The notes below the pieces were generated by a model. It was given only the letters and a program-made list of their open reading frames with translations, ran no database searches and was not told the DNA's origin. From Thiobacillus sp. (GTDB taxonomy: Bacteria; Pseudomonadota; Gammaproteobacteria; Burkholderiales; Thiobacillaceae), in NCBI GenBank assembly GCA_018780025.1, contig JADMKH010000230.1, positions 8,572 through 34,422 of the forward strand: a stretch of DNA of 25,851 bases, read 5' to 3'. Of the stretch, positions 7,262 through 15,296 are shown in pieces. Made by a program: the position numbers and the translations under genes. The stretch's first letter is position 1. Every line of letters starts with the position of its first letter.

Positions 7262-9088
7262 TCAATGTTCATTGGCCTGCAGCCACTGTTCCAGCATCAT
7301 CATCACCCAGATCATTACGCCGTAATAGCCTGCATGCGGGCCGCGATGCATGGTCAGCATATGATCGAGATATCCCGGCTGGACCCAGCCGCGTTGCTTG
7401 AAAGCCGACAGACAGTCGCCAACGAGATCACCAAGCGGCGCGTATTGATTGCTCCACACACCGAATGGCAGACCGAAACCATGTTTGCTTTTGTTGATGA
7501 TCTTTTCCGGGAGGAGATCGTCCAATGCTTTCTTGAAGAACCAGCGCAGTTTCTGGCCGCGCACCTTGTAATCCACCGGAAGGGCATTGGCGAATGCCAC
7601 CAGGCGGTCGTCAAGCAGCGGATAGTTCACTTCGATGCCGGCCGTTTCGGTCATGACGCCCACCTTGCGCAGATCGTTGTCGGCCAGGGTGAACTTCAGA
7701 TCCAGGTGCATCAGGCGATTGATGTAATGGTCTGACGTGGTGCGCGCATACACTTCAGTAAGCGCAGCATCGGGCGATGCGGGGTCGATGGTCGAGATGA
7801 ATTCCCGGGTGAAAATCTGGTCGAGCGGCGTGCGGTGCAGAAAGTTGTAGCTTTCAAGGCGTAGCGGCAGACCGATTCTGGCCTGGTCGATGTAACTTTT
7901 CAGTTTGCTTAACGGGAATCGGCTGGACAGGCCCGGCAGGTGAGCAAGGGGTTCAATTATTCCGCGCCGCACCGCTGCGGGTACATGCGCATAAATTTCG
8001 AACAGGTGCTGTTTGGCGTAACGCGCATTGCCGCCAAATATTTCATCGCCTCCATCGCCGGCCAGCATGCGTTCAAACCCGGCCTCGTGTGCAGCCCTGG
8101 CGCAGAAATAGGTTGGCACAGCCGAAGCATTGCCGAATGGTTCGTCGTATTCAAGCGCGATCACGGGAATCGCACTCACGATATCGTCAGGCTTCAGGTA
8201 ATACTCGTGGGGACGACTTCCATAACGCTCGACGGCACACCGTGCATATTCCATTTCATCGAACCCTTCCGCATCAAAGCCAATGGAAAAGGTGTCGACC
8301 GGGGCGTCGCGCGCTGCAGTCAGCGCACCCACAATGGTCGAGCTGTCGGTGCCGCCGGATAGAAAGGCAGCCGTTCCGGGTGCATCAGCATCGCGCACGG
8401 CCTGGTCAAGCACGCTGCGGAAACGGTCGCGTCGGGTGTCAAAGCCTGCTGTATCCGGGGTGTAATCGGCCTGCCAATAAAAGCCGGCATGCGTCTGGCC
8501 GTCTTTCAACGTAAGGATTTGCCCCGGCATCAGCTTTTGAACGCCCTGATAGATGCTGCGCGGCGCGGGGATGGTATGAAAGTACAGATAATCGTAAACG
8601 GCTTGTGGGTCGATGCTGGAGCCAACAGCGGGATGCGCGGCCACGCTCTGTACGCTGCTTCCGAATACGAGCTGGCCATTCCGGATGGCGTAGCATAGGC
8701 GTTCCGAACCCATGCGGTCGAGCACCAGGCAGGCTCGTTTTTTTAAGGGGTCGAGCACGGCGAAAGCAAAATTTCCACGCATCAGCGTGGGCAGTTTTTC
8801 GCCAAAGCGAGCCCAGCCATGCGCCACCGCGACGGCAGGATTCTGGTCGCGAGCCACAAAGGCCAGTTCTTCGTCGATAAAATGAGGCCGGCCGGTTAGC
8901 GTGGCGGCCAGGCCGTTTTCAACGTGGATGTGCGCTTTTTCGAAACGTGAACACGCCGCCACGCCCAGAATCTGGCTGCTATGTGCATGCAGCAGCCCTT
9001 CCGGAGAGAGGCGAGCTGCATGCCGCATCTGCCTGATTACATCCTGATGTGCGCCGTGCTCGCCCAGCCAGCCAAAAATGCCATCCAT
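7262..9088 (-). CDS. Asparagine-synthase-like protein lacking the glutaminase cysteine
   Basis: A 608-residue protein with the two-domain plan of glutamine-hydrolysing asparagine synthases. The C-terminal ATP pyrophosphatase domain is intact: SGGTDSS at residues 244-250, then EYDEPFGNASAVPTYF, AGDGGDEIFGGNARY and NKSKHGFGLPFGVW. The N-terminal Ntn-type domain begins MDGIFGWLG, so the invariant Cys2 nucleophile is Asp, and the expected NG oxyanion pair is replaced near TGRPHF (65-70). It should therefore activate a carboxylate with ATP but not hydrolyse glutamine; free ammonia, a partner amidase or another amine nucleophile are possibilities. Exosortase/EPS loci often carry asparagine-synthase-like amidotransferases. 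It is transcribed alone, against both flanking operons. Confidence 0.93.
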   Translation of the reverse strand: MDGIFGWLGEHGAHQDVIRQMRHAARLSPEGLLHAHSSQILGVAACSRFEKAHIHVENGLAATLTGRPHFIDEELAFVARDQNPAVAVAHGWARFGEKLPTLMRGNFAFAVLDPLKKRACLVLDRMGSERLCYAIRNGQLVFGSSVQSVAAHPAVGSSIDPQAVYDYLYFHTIPAPRSIYQGVQKLMPGQILTLKDGQTHAGFYWQADYTPDTAGFDTRRDRFRSVLDQAVRDADAPGTAAFLSGGTDSSTIVGALTAARDAPVDTFSIGFDAEGFDEMEYARCAVERYGSRPHEYYLKPDDIVSAIPVIALEYDEPFGNASAVPTYFCARAAHEAGFERMLAGDGGDEIFGGNARYAKQHLFEIYAHVPAAVRRGIIEPLAHLPGLSSRFPLSKLKSYIDQARIGLPLRLESYNFLHRTPLDQIFTREFISTIDPASPDAALTEVYARTTSDHYINRLMHLDLKFTLADNDLRKVGVMTETAGIEVNYPLLDDRLVAFANALPVDYKVRGQKLRWFFKKALDDLLPEKIINKSKHGFGLPFGVWSNQYAPLGDLVGDCLSAFKQRGWVQPGYLDHMLTMHRGPHAGYYGVMIWVMMMLEQWLQANEH

Positions 9089-9217
9089 GGTGTGTTCTGT
9101 CAGAGTGATGCGGGATAATGTCCGTCAATATAAACGAGCGGAGCGATTGACACGAGTTCTGTGTATTGTGTGGCGGTCAGCCGTGTTCTGTAACCAGCGA
9201 CAAAAAAGGCAAAACGT
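9089..9217. promoter_or_regulatory. Divergent promoter region with repeated GTGTTCTGT motif
   Basis: This 129 bp spacer separates the divergent asparagine-synthase-like gene and the second sulfotransferase. GTGTTCTGT occurs at 9092-9100 and 9183-9191, with a one-mismatch copy GAGTTCTGT at 9154-9162. A perfect TTGACA at 9147-9152 on the plus strand could be a -35 box, but I see no good -10 at the right spacing. Confidence 0.35.
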
Positions 9218-10135
9218 TTGAAAGATTTTTTGAACAAGGTCGGTAAAACGCTGGCGTTTCATGCCCGCCGGTTACAGCGCAGTCTGCGCGGAGCGCAATG
9301 GGAGCGGTCCCCCCGGCCGGCTTGCCGTCCCATCATCGTAGTGGGCTGTTCGCGTGCGGGCACTACCCTGGTTTACAAAACGCTCTCCGAATCAGGCGAA
9401 ATAGGCAGCCTGCACCGTGAAACGCATGATTACTGGACCGCACTGCATCCGCCAGAAGCTAAGAACTGGGATACCCATGCGCTGGATGCCGGAGACGCCA
9501 GTGCCGCGGATCGCGATACCGTCAGTCGCTATTTTTTCAGTTGGACAGGCCAGCATCGCTGGGTCGACAAAAATAACCAGAATGGCCTCTGCATACCCTA
9601 TCTCGCGTCGCTGTTTCCCGATGCCGTATTTGTATTCGTCAAGCGTAGCGCAGGCGATAACCTCAACTCGCTGATTGAGGGCTGGAAAAAACCCGGTGAA
9701 TTCGCCACCTGGTCGACCGATCTGCCAGCGAAGGTAGCCGTGGAAGGCGGGAAGTTGAGTCATTGGTGTTTTTTCCTGGCTGATGGCTGGCGCGACTATG
9801 TGAACGCCCCTGTTGAGGAAGTCGCCGCATTCCAGTATGTGGCCATCAACCAGGCCATTCTGGAGGCCCGGGCCAGTGTGCCTGCCGGGCAATGGGTTGA
9901 AGTGTTCTACGAGGATTTTCTGCGCGACCCCGTTGCCGCATTTCAGCAGGTGTTCGAAGGATGTGGATTGAATTTCGACGCACGCCTGCAGAACCATTGC
10001 GCCGGCGTGCTCGATATTCCCTACAACGCATTTTCAGAAATCCGATTGGACAAATGGAAGGACAGCCACAACCGCGAAAAAATAGAACGCGTGCTGCCCA
10101 GGGTGGAAGCAGTCGCTAAACGGATGGGATATTGA
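9218..10135 (+). CDS. Sulfotransferase family protein 2
   Basis: A 305-residue protein starting at TTG 9218 with an A-rich AAAAAAGG Shine-Dalgarno ending at 9209. Residues 38-52 hold the PAPS 5'-phosphosulfate loop PIIVVGCSRAGTTLV, and FVFVKRSAGDNLNSL (138-152) fits the 3'-phosphate segment. It is not a close copy of the sulfotransferase at 2111: loop sequence, length and N-terminus differ, which suggests a different acceptor position. No signal peptide is seen. The stop codon overlaps the next ATG (TGATG), so it heads the 9218-14188 operon. Sulfation of the EPS is inferred from context; bacterial members of this fold also act on other substrates. Confidence 0.87.
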   Translation: MKDFLNKVGKTLAFHARRLQRSLRGAQWERSPRPACRPIIVVGCSRAGTTLVYKTLSESGEIGSLHRETHDYWTALHPPEAKNWDTHALDAGDASAADRDTVSRYFFSWTGQHRWVDKNNQNGLCIPYLASLFPDAVFVFVKRSAGDNLNSLIEGWKKPGEFATWSTDLPAKVAVEGGKLSHWCFFLADGWRDYVNAPVEEVAAFQYVAINQAILEARASVPAGQWVEVFYEDFLRDPVAAFQQVFEGCGLNFDARLQNHCAGVLDIPYNAFSEIRLDKWKDSHNREKIERVLPRVEAVAKRMGY

Positions 10136-11328
10136 TGGCCGTGTTGGCACTCGCATTCGCTGCGATACTGATGTTGTGGGCGGCCGTGTTGCTGGCGTTT
10201 GCAGGCCCTTTGTCCGCCCGCTGGCGAGAACCGGTGTTGCGACACCCCGTGCTGATCATCGAGAGCGATGACTGGGGCGCAGGCCCGTTGGTGCAGGCCG
10301 ACGCGCTCTCCCGGCTGTCGGCATTGTTGCAGCGGGTGCGCGATCGCAGCGGCCGCCCGGCCGTGATGACGCTGGGCGTGGTGCTGGAGGTGCCGGATGG
10401 CGCACGAGTCGCCGCGACGGGTGGGTCTGCGTATCACGCGCTACCGCTTGCCGATGCGCGCTTCGACGCCATACGTGCCGCGATGCAGGCTGGCATCGAT
10501 GCGGGCGTGTTCGCACCGCAACTGCATGGTCAATGCCACTACTGGCCGCCTGCAGTGATGGAGGCTGCAAAATCGGATGCCAGCGTGCGCGATTGGCTGA
10601 CTGCTTCCGATCCCGCCGCCACCGAGGATTTGCCTTCCCCCCTGCAAACCCGCTGGGCCGATGCGTCCAGTCTGCCGTCGCGTGCGCTGGCGCCCGAAGT
10701 GATCCAGCAAGCCGTCGTAGCTGAAGCCGCCTCCTATCAAGCTGTTTTCGGCAGCGCACCGCAGGTGGCAGTGGCCACCACTTTTGTCTGGAACGAGGCG
10801 GTCGAAACTGCTTGGGCGCAAGCTGGGGTCGAGACCATCATCACGCCGGGGCGCCGCGCCACCTGCCGCACTGCCGCCGGGCAGCCGGCCTGCGAGGATG
10901 CAACGATGTTGACAGGTGAGTGTTCACTCGCCGGGCAAACCTATCTGGTACGCGACGTGTATTTTGAGCCTGCACTTGGACATACGCCGCAGCATCTGGT
11001 GGAGCGTTTACAGACGCGAACCCGGCAGGGGCGAGCCAGTCTGATTGAAACTCATCGATTCAATTTTCTGCGGGCGCAGGATGCCAGTCTTGCCACTCTT
11101 GAAGCAGGGTTGCACGCGGCACTGACTGCTTGCCCCGATCTACATTTCATGACGCCGCTTGAACTGGCTCATGTAATGAATAAGCTTGACCCGGACTGGA
11201 TTGAATTCCGGTTGAGGCCGCGTTGGGCTGCATGGAGCGCCCGCCTGAGTGAGATTCCGCGGTTTCGCCGGGTGGCTCGGTTAACTGGCCTGGCGTTGCC
11301 ATTGGCCTGGTTGGGGCGTGCCGCATGA
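10135..11328 (+). CDS. Membrane-anchored polysaccharide deacetylase-fold protein
   Basis: A 397-residue protein. I chose ATG 10135, which overlaps the upstream stop as TGATG; an in-frame TTG three bases earlier is the alternative. Residues 3-24 form a hydrophobic N-terminal segment that should be an uncleaved anchor or signal. LIIESDDWGAG (40-50) takes the place of the catalytic Asp-Asp motif, and QLHGQCHYWPP (129-139) gives H131 and H135 for metal binding. These features fit the glycoside hydrolase/deacetylase (beta/alpha) barrel superfamily, although it lacks the classical NodB TFDDG and SHTxxH strings. A periplasmic role in modifying the glycan is likely but unproven. A second hydrophobic patch ends the protein. 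Confidence 0.78.
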   Translation: MAVLALAFAAILMLWAAVLLAFAGPLSARWREPVLRHPVLIIESDDWGAGPLVQADALSRLSALLQRVRDRSGRPAVMTLGVVLEVPDGARVAATGGSAYHALPLADARFDAIRAAMQAGIDAGVFAPQLHGQCHYWPPAVMEAAKSDASVRDWLTASDPAATEDLPSPLQTRWADASSLPSRALAPEVIQQAVVAEAASYQAVFGSAPQVAVATTFVWNEAVETAWAQAGVETIITPGRRATCRTAAGQPACEDATMLTGECSLAGQTYLVRDVYFEPALGHTPQHLVERLQTRTRQGRASLIETHRFNFLRAQDASLATLEAGLHAALTACPDLHFMTPLELAHVMNKLDPDWIEFRLRPRWAAWSARLSEIPRFRRVARLTGLALPLAWLGRAA

Positions 11329-12254
11329 ATCCACGCTTCTCGGTCATTATTCCAGCGTTTAATGCCGCAGCCACTTTGTCGCGAGCGATCGAATCGGTGC
11401 GTGAACAAAGCTGGCCCGCACATGAAATTATAGTGGTGGACGATGGGTCGATCGATGCGACTGCTGAGATTGCACGTCAATTCGGCGACGCTGTGAGGCT
11501 GATCCAGCAAGCGAATAGCGGCGTCTCGGTCGCGCGCAATGCGGGGGCCGCGGTGGCGACGGGAGACTGGCTGGCATTTCTGGATGCCGACGACTGGTAT
11601 GCAATGGACCGAATCAAACTGCATGCCGAATGGATTGCGCAGGATGCCGCGCTGAGTTTTCTGAGCGGTGATTACGAATACCGTGATGAGGATGACAACT
11701 TGCTCGGAACGTCGATGGCGCAGCATGCGTCGGGGCGCATGCTGCTGGCCAAAGCTGGGGGGGCAACCTCCGTGGTGATGGATACCCCCGCTGAGATTGC
11801 TGCATTTGTGGCCGACCATTTTGGCGACACCCATACCTTGTCGGTGCCGCGTGCCCGCTTTATCGAACTGGGTGGTTATCCCAGCGGATTCAGGGTTTGT
11901 GAAGACGTGCATTTTTTGACTCGGCTGGTGGCAAAAAGCCGGCGCATCGGTGTGACCTGTCAAAGCCTGGGGGTCTATGTCATTCATGGTGGCAGTGCTA
12001 CCCGCCGGCATCCCATTGCGGCACAGCGAGAAAATGTACGCACCCTGATTGACCTGATGCGGCTGGCCGAAAGCTTTCCGTATCCGGTCAGGCAAGGCGT
12101 GGCTGCGCGCATGGAAAACGCGCGCTACAACCTCGGTTGTGCGTTGAATAAAAGCGGCCAGCGTGTGGCAGCCATCAACGCCGTGCTGCCTAGCCTGGCC
12201 GCGCGTCCGGGTTGGAAAAGCTTGCGCAATGTCCTGTCGATGCTGAAAGGTTAA
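11325..12254 (+). CDS. Glycosyltransferase family 2
   Basis: A 309-residue GT-A enzyme. The N-terminus has RFSVIIPAFNAAATLSRAIES and IIVVDDGSIDAT, which bind the nucleotide, followed by NSGVSVARNAG and the metal-binding FLDADDWY. The ATG overlaps the upstream stop (ATGA). No membrane segment is evident, so it should be a cytoplasmic, membrane-peripheral transferase working on the lipid-linked EPS unit. A 7-G tract at 11757-11763 is in frame here. Sugar specificity cannot be assigned. Confidence 0.92.
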   Translation: MNPRFSVIIPAFNAAATLSRAIESVREQSWPAHEIIVVDDGSIDATAEIARQFGDAVRLIQQANSGVSVARNAGAAVATGDWLAFLDADDWYAMDRIKLHAEWIAQDAALSFLSGDYEYRDEDDNLLGTSMAQHASGRMLLAKAGGATSVVMDTPAEIAAFVADHFGDTHTLSVPRARFIELGGYPSGFRVCEDVHFLTRLVAKSRRIGVTCQSLGVYVIHGGSATRRHPIAAQRENVRTLIDLMRLAESFPYPVRQGVAARMENARYNLGCALNKSGQRVAAINAVLPSLAARPGWKSLRNVLSMLKG

Positions 12255-12258
12255 GCAC

Positions 12259-13404
12259 TTGAACCGATTGCTGGTGCTGACCGAATTGTTTTTGCCCACA
12301 AAAGGCGGTACAGCCGTGTGGGCAGCCGAAGTGTACAAACGCCTTGGGGGCAAAGAAATCCACATCGTCACCGCCGACGTGCCAGGCGCGGAAGCGATCG
12401 ATGCGAGCCATCCCAACACCATCCACCGGATCAGTCTCAAGCGGGTGCCGTGGCTGCGTCCCGAGTCGCTGGCGATGTATGCGCGTTTTTTCTTCAAGTC
12501 GTTGTGGTTGGGTGTGACGCATCGTTTTGATGCCATTCATGCCTTTCGCGCCCTCCCGGAAGGCTTGGTGGCATGGGCTGTGGCGCGGCTTACTTTGCGG
12601 ACGGTGGCGATCTACGCTCATGGTGAGGAACTCACGACCTGGGGGCGTGGACATAAATATCAGGCAATGTGTTTTGTCTTGCGCCACGCAGACCGGATTG
12701 TTGCAAACAGTGAGCACACGCGCGATACGTTGCTGGCGATGAATGTCCGTCCCGAACGCATCAGAGTCATTTATCCCGGGGTGGATGTGGCCGTTTTCCG
12801 GCCGGGACTGGATATCACGGGTCTGCGAGAAAGTTACGGTATTCATCGCGATGAGAGGCTGGTTTTTTCGGTCGGTCGACTCTCGCGTCGAAAGGGTTTT
12901 GATCAGATGATCTGCGCTATCGCGGCATTGCGATCGGAGAATTTTCCGCTGCGCTATGTCATCGCCGGCATCGGTGAAGATGCGGATTACCTGGATGGCC
13001 TGATACGGGAACACCGGCTGGAACAGGTTGCCCATCGCATAGGCGCGGTCAGTGAGGCCGACCTGCCACGCTGGCTCAATGCCAGCGATGTGTTTGCCAT
13101 GCCAAACCGCGAGATTAATGGCGATAGCGAAGGTTTTGGTATGGTTTTCATTGAGGCGGCAGCATGTGGCAAACCGGCTCTGGCAGGGGATGCGGGGGGC
13201 ACAGGTTCGGCAGTCCTGCACGAAGTGACCGGCCTGCGCGTTGATGGCGAGGATTTGGCGTCAGTGGTGGGAGGCTTGCGGTACCTGATCGCAGATCACG
13301 ACTGGGCGTTGCAACTGGGTCAGTCCGGGCTGAAGCGGGTGCGTGAGCGCTTTACCTGGGAACAAGTTACACATGCAACAGATGAAATGATGAGAAGGGG
13401 TTGA
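12259..13404 (+). CDS. Glycosyltransferase family 4
   Basis: A 381-residue GT-B enzyme with a TTG start and AAAGG 8 bases upstream. The N-terminal domain begins NRLLVLTELFLPTKGGTAVW, with the glycine loop that contacts the donor phosphate. Later come YAHGEELTTWG, IYPGVDVAVF, FSVGRLSRRKGFDQM and the E-x7-E pair E291/E299 in SEGFGMVFIEAAACGKP. The layout is close to PimB- and WcaL-like hexosyltransferases, but the donor is not predictable. It lies 4 bases after the GT2 gene and 1 base before the TPR gene, so it is part of the same operon. Confidence 0.92.
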   Translation: MNRLLVLTELFLPTKGGTAVWAAEVYKRLGGKEIHIVTADVPGAEAIDASHPNTIHRISLKRVPWLRPESLAMYARFFFKSLWLGVTHRFDAIHAFRALPEGLVAWAVARLTLRTVAIYAHGEELTTWGRGHKYQAMCFVLRHADRIVANSEHTRDTLLAMNVRPERIRVIYPGVDVAVFRPGLDITGLRESYGIHRDERLVFSVGRLSRRKGFDQMICAIAALRSENFPLRYVIAGIGEDADYLDGLIREHRLEQVAHRIGAVSEADLPRWLNASDVFAMPNREINGDSEGFGMVFIEAAACGKPALAGDAGGTGSAVLHEVTGLRVDGEDLASVVGGLRYLIADHDWALQLGQSGLKRVRERFTWEQVTHATDEMMRRG

Positions 13405-13405
13405 A

Positions 13406-14188
13406 ATGATGAGTGCTCGGCTGATCCTGATAGGTGTGTTGGCGTGTGGCGTGACAGCGAACGCATATGCTGTGGATGAAAGTTATTACAACGCCTCGGA
13501 TATTCCCAGAATGCAACCCTATTGCAAGGCCAGGCTCGTCCCCGGAGCGATGCCGGAAGGATGGGAATATTGGATAGCCCGCATCGGCGAGAATTTTAAG
13601 GATCTGCACCACTATTGCGCTGCACTCAACTACATGAACCGTTACTGGAGTGCGCGTAATGCCAAAGACCGTGGATATTTGCTGAGCATCGCAATGAATA
13701 ACCTGAATTACATGGTTAAAGCAGAGAAACCTGACTTTGTCCTGCGCGCCGAACTGTATTCAAACCGTGGAGAGGTGTTCAGATTGCAGGGGAATTCTGT
13801 GCAGGCTGTGGGTGACTTCCGCCACGCAATCGAGCTCGATCCAAAATTGACGCGACCTTATCTTCAGTTGATAAACTACTACGAAGGCATCAAGAAACGG
13901 GGTGAGGCGCTGGAAATGGCAACGCTGGGGCTCCGCCACATTCCTGATTCCAAAGCCTTGCAGCGGCACTATCTGGAGCTTGGCGGCAAGAAACCGTTTC
14001 CCGAACCCATTGCTGCGCCGGTTGCCGACTCCGTGCCGCCGCCGACCGTTGATGCTGTGCCCGTGCCTGAAGCCGGGGTCACTGCGACGCCCGCCAACAC
14101 CGACTCCAAACAAACCGAGCCGGCAGCCGTGGCAGCGCCTCCTCCTATCGGAACGCCTGCAAATCCTTATTGCCGTTTTTGCCCGTAG
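13406..14188 (+). CDS. Secreted TPR-containing protein
   Basis: A 260-residue protein with AGAAGGGG 6 bases before the first of two adjacent ATG codons. Residues 1-22 form a signal peptide with a likely AYA cleavage site, so it should be periplasmic or exported. Residues about 114-190 contain two or three tetratricopeptide-like helical pairs (for example NRGEVFRLQGNSVQAVGDFRHAIELDP). A Pro/Ala/Val-rich low-complexity tail follows, ending NPYCRFCP with two cysteines. TPR proteins commonly scaffold EPS export or polymerisation machinery, so such a role is reasonable here, but no specific family is recognised. It closes the plus-strand operon and converges on the next gene with only 13 bp between stops. 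Confidence 0.85.
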   Translation: MMSARLILIGVLACGVTANAYAVDESYYNASDIPRMQPYCKARLVPGAMPEGWEYWIARIGENFKDLHHYCAALNYMNRYWSARNAKDRGYLLSIAMNNLNYMVKAEKPDFVLRAELYSNRGEVFRLQGNSVQAVGDFRHAIELDPKLTRPYLQLINYYEGIKKRGEALEMATLGLRHIPDSKALQRHYLELGGKKPFPEPIAAPVADSVPPPTVDAVPVPEAGVTATPANTDSKQTEPAAVAAPPPIGTPANPYCRFCP

Positions 14189-14201
14189 CCAGGCTGCACG
14201 A

Positions 14202-15296
14202 TCAGGGGCGGACGTAACTCAATAGCAGCTTTTCGAACGCCCTGACGGGTTGGGAAGTGAACTGCTGCTCCACCTGGGTGCGTCCCGCTTGCCCCATGCG
14301 CGCGCGTTGGGATGGGTCAGCGATCAAAGCGGCAACCCGCGTGGCCAGCGTGCCGATATCGCATGGCTCAACCAGATAGCCGTTCATCCCATCCTCGATA
14401 ACTTCCGGGATACCCCCTACCCGGGTGGCGACGACCGGCTTGCGGCATGCGCCGGCCTCCAGATTGATCAGTCCTAACGGTTCCTGCCAGCGTGAAGGCA
14501 CCACCACGATGTCTGCAGTGTGATAAATGTTTTCCACGTCCTTTACATAGCCGATATAGCGGATGCGCGTATCGCCCCCGGACAATTCTTCGAGATCAGC
14601 GGGGCTATAACTTCCTGGATATTGAGCCGGGTCGCGGCATTCTCCCGCGATCAGGAAACGCGCATGGGGCGCAACAATGGCACGCGCCATGGCGATAAAG
14701 TCTGACACACCCTTGATCTCGCGAATTTGCCCGAGAAATGCGATCACCACAGCGGATTCTGTCAGACCCAATTCGTTGCGGAGGCTATGGCCGTTGTCAA
14801 AGCGCGCGAGATTGACCGAGTTATAGATGACCGGTTTGGGCAGTCCCGGTGGGCCGGACTGCTCAGCGGTGTAACGGGAAACGGCAATGGCAGCGCGGCA
14901 CCATTTCATTGCCGGCGCGGGTTCGTGATTGATGACATGGTAATGCGCGAGGATGGGAATCCCCCTCAGCCTGGCGGCAAGCAGTTCTGCCGGCCGCCAG
15001 AAATTTGCCCCGTTGACATGAATAACATCTATTTTTTCCCGGCGAAAAAAATGCCACGCCTTCCAGAATGCACGCAGATAAGTGGCAGGCGACCCCGGTT
15101 CGGTAAACGGCGACCACACTTCGTAGCGGAATCCGCGCGCATCGAGTTCGGGCTCGATCGGTCCGTGGCAGGGCAGGACCAGAATGGGGTCAAGGAGGCG
15201 TGTGTCGAGCTGCCACAGATTCGTATAGAGCACGCGGCTTGCGCCCCCCCAGTCTCCGCAACTGGTGGTGAAGAAACAGATTTTTGGCCTATGCAT
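14202..15296 (-). CDS. Glycosyltransferase family 4, last gene of minus operon
   Basis: A 364-residue GT-B enzyme. I start it at ATG 15296 (HRPKICFFTTSCGDWGGASRV), because the extra 36 residues available from 15404 are low-complexity Ser/Pro/Arg sequence. Motifs include INHEPAPAMKWC, VIYNSVNLARF, FLGQIREIKGVSDFI, YIGYVKDVENIYHTADIVVVPS and the E-x7-E donor site EPLGLINLEAGACRKPVV. The start overlaps the stop (15289-15291) of a 44-codon open remnant. A 7-base C run at 15244-15250, poly-G on the coding strand, lies near the N-terminus in the glycine loop. It is the promoter-distal gene of the operon. Confidence 0.9.
   Translation of the reverse strand: MHRPKICFFTTSCGDWGGASRVLYTNLWQLDTRLLDPILVLPCHGPIEPELDARGFRYEVWSPFTEPGSPATYLRAFWKAWHFFRREKIDVIHVNGANFWRPAELLAARLRGIPILAHYHVINHEPAPAMKWCRAAIAVSRYTAEQSGPPGLPKPVIYNSVNLARFDNGHSLRNELGLTESAVVIAFLGQIREIKGVSDFIAMARAIVAPHARFLIAGECRDPAQYPGSYSPADLEELSGGDTRIRYIGYVKDVENIYHTADIVVVPSRWQEPLGLINLEAGACRKPVVATRVGGIPEVIEDGMNGYLVEPCDIGTLATRVAALIADPSQRARMGQAGRTQVEQQFTSQPVRAFEKLLLSYVRP

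Noticed and set aside
9147..9175. Promoter for the second sulfotransferase based on TTGACA at 9147
   Set aside because: The -35 match is perfect but there is no acceptable -10 hexamer 16-18 bases downstream, so it is only mentioned within the intergenic region.
11169..12536. 455-codon minus-strand ORF
   Set aside because: It lies opposite the motif-rich GT2 gene and the ends of two neighbours; the translation is rich in His, Arg and Gln with no domain features, typical of a shadow frame in GC-rich DNA.
12190..13221. 343-codon minus-strand ORF
   Set aside because: It is antisense to a GT4 gene with complete motifs; no independent evidence of coding.
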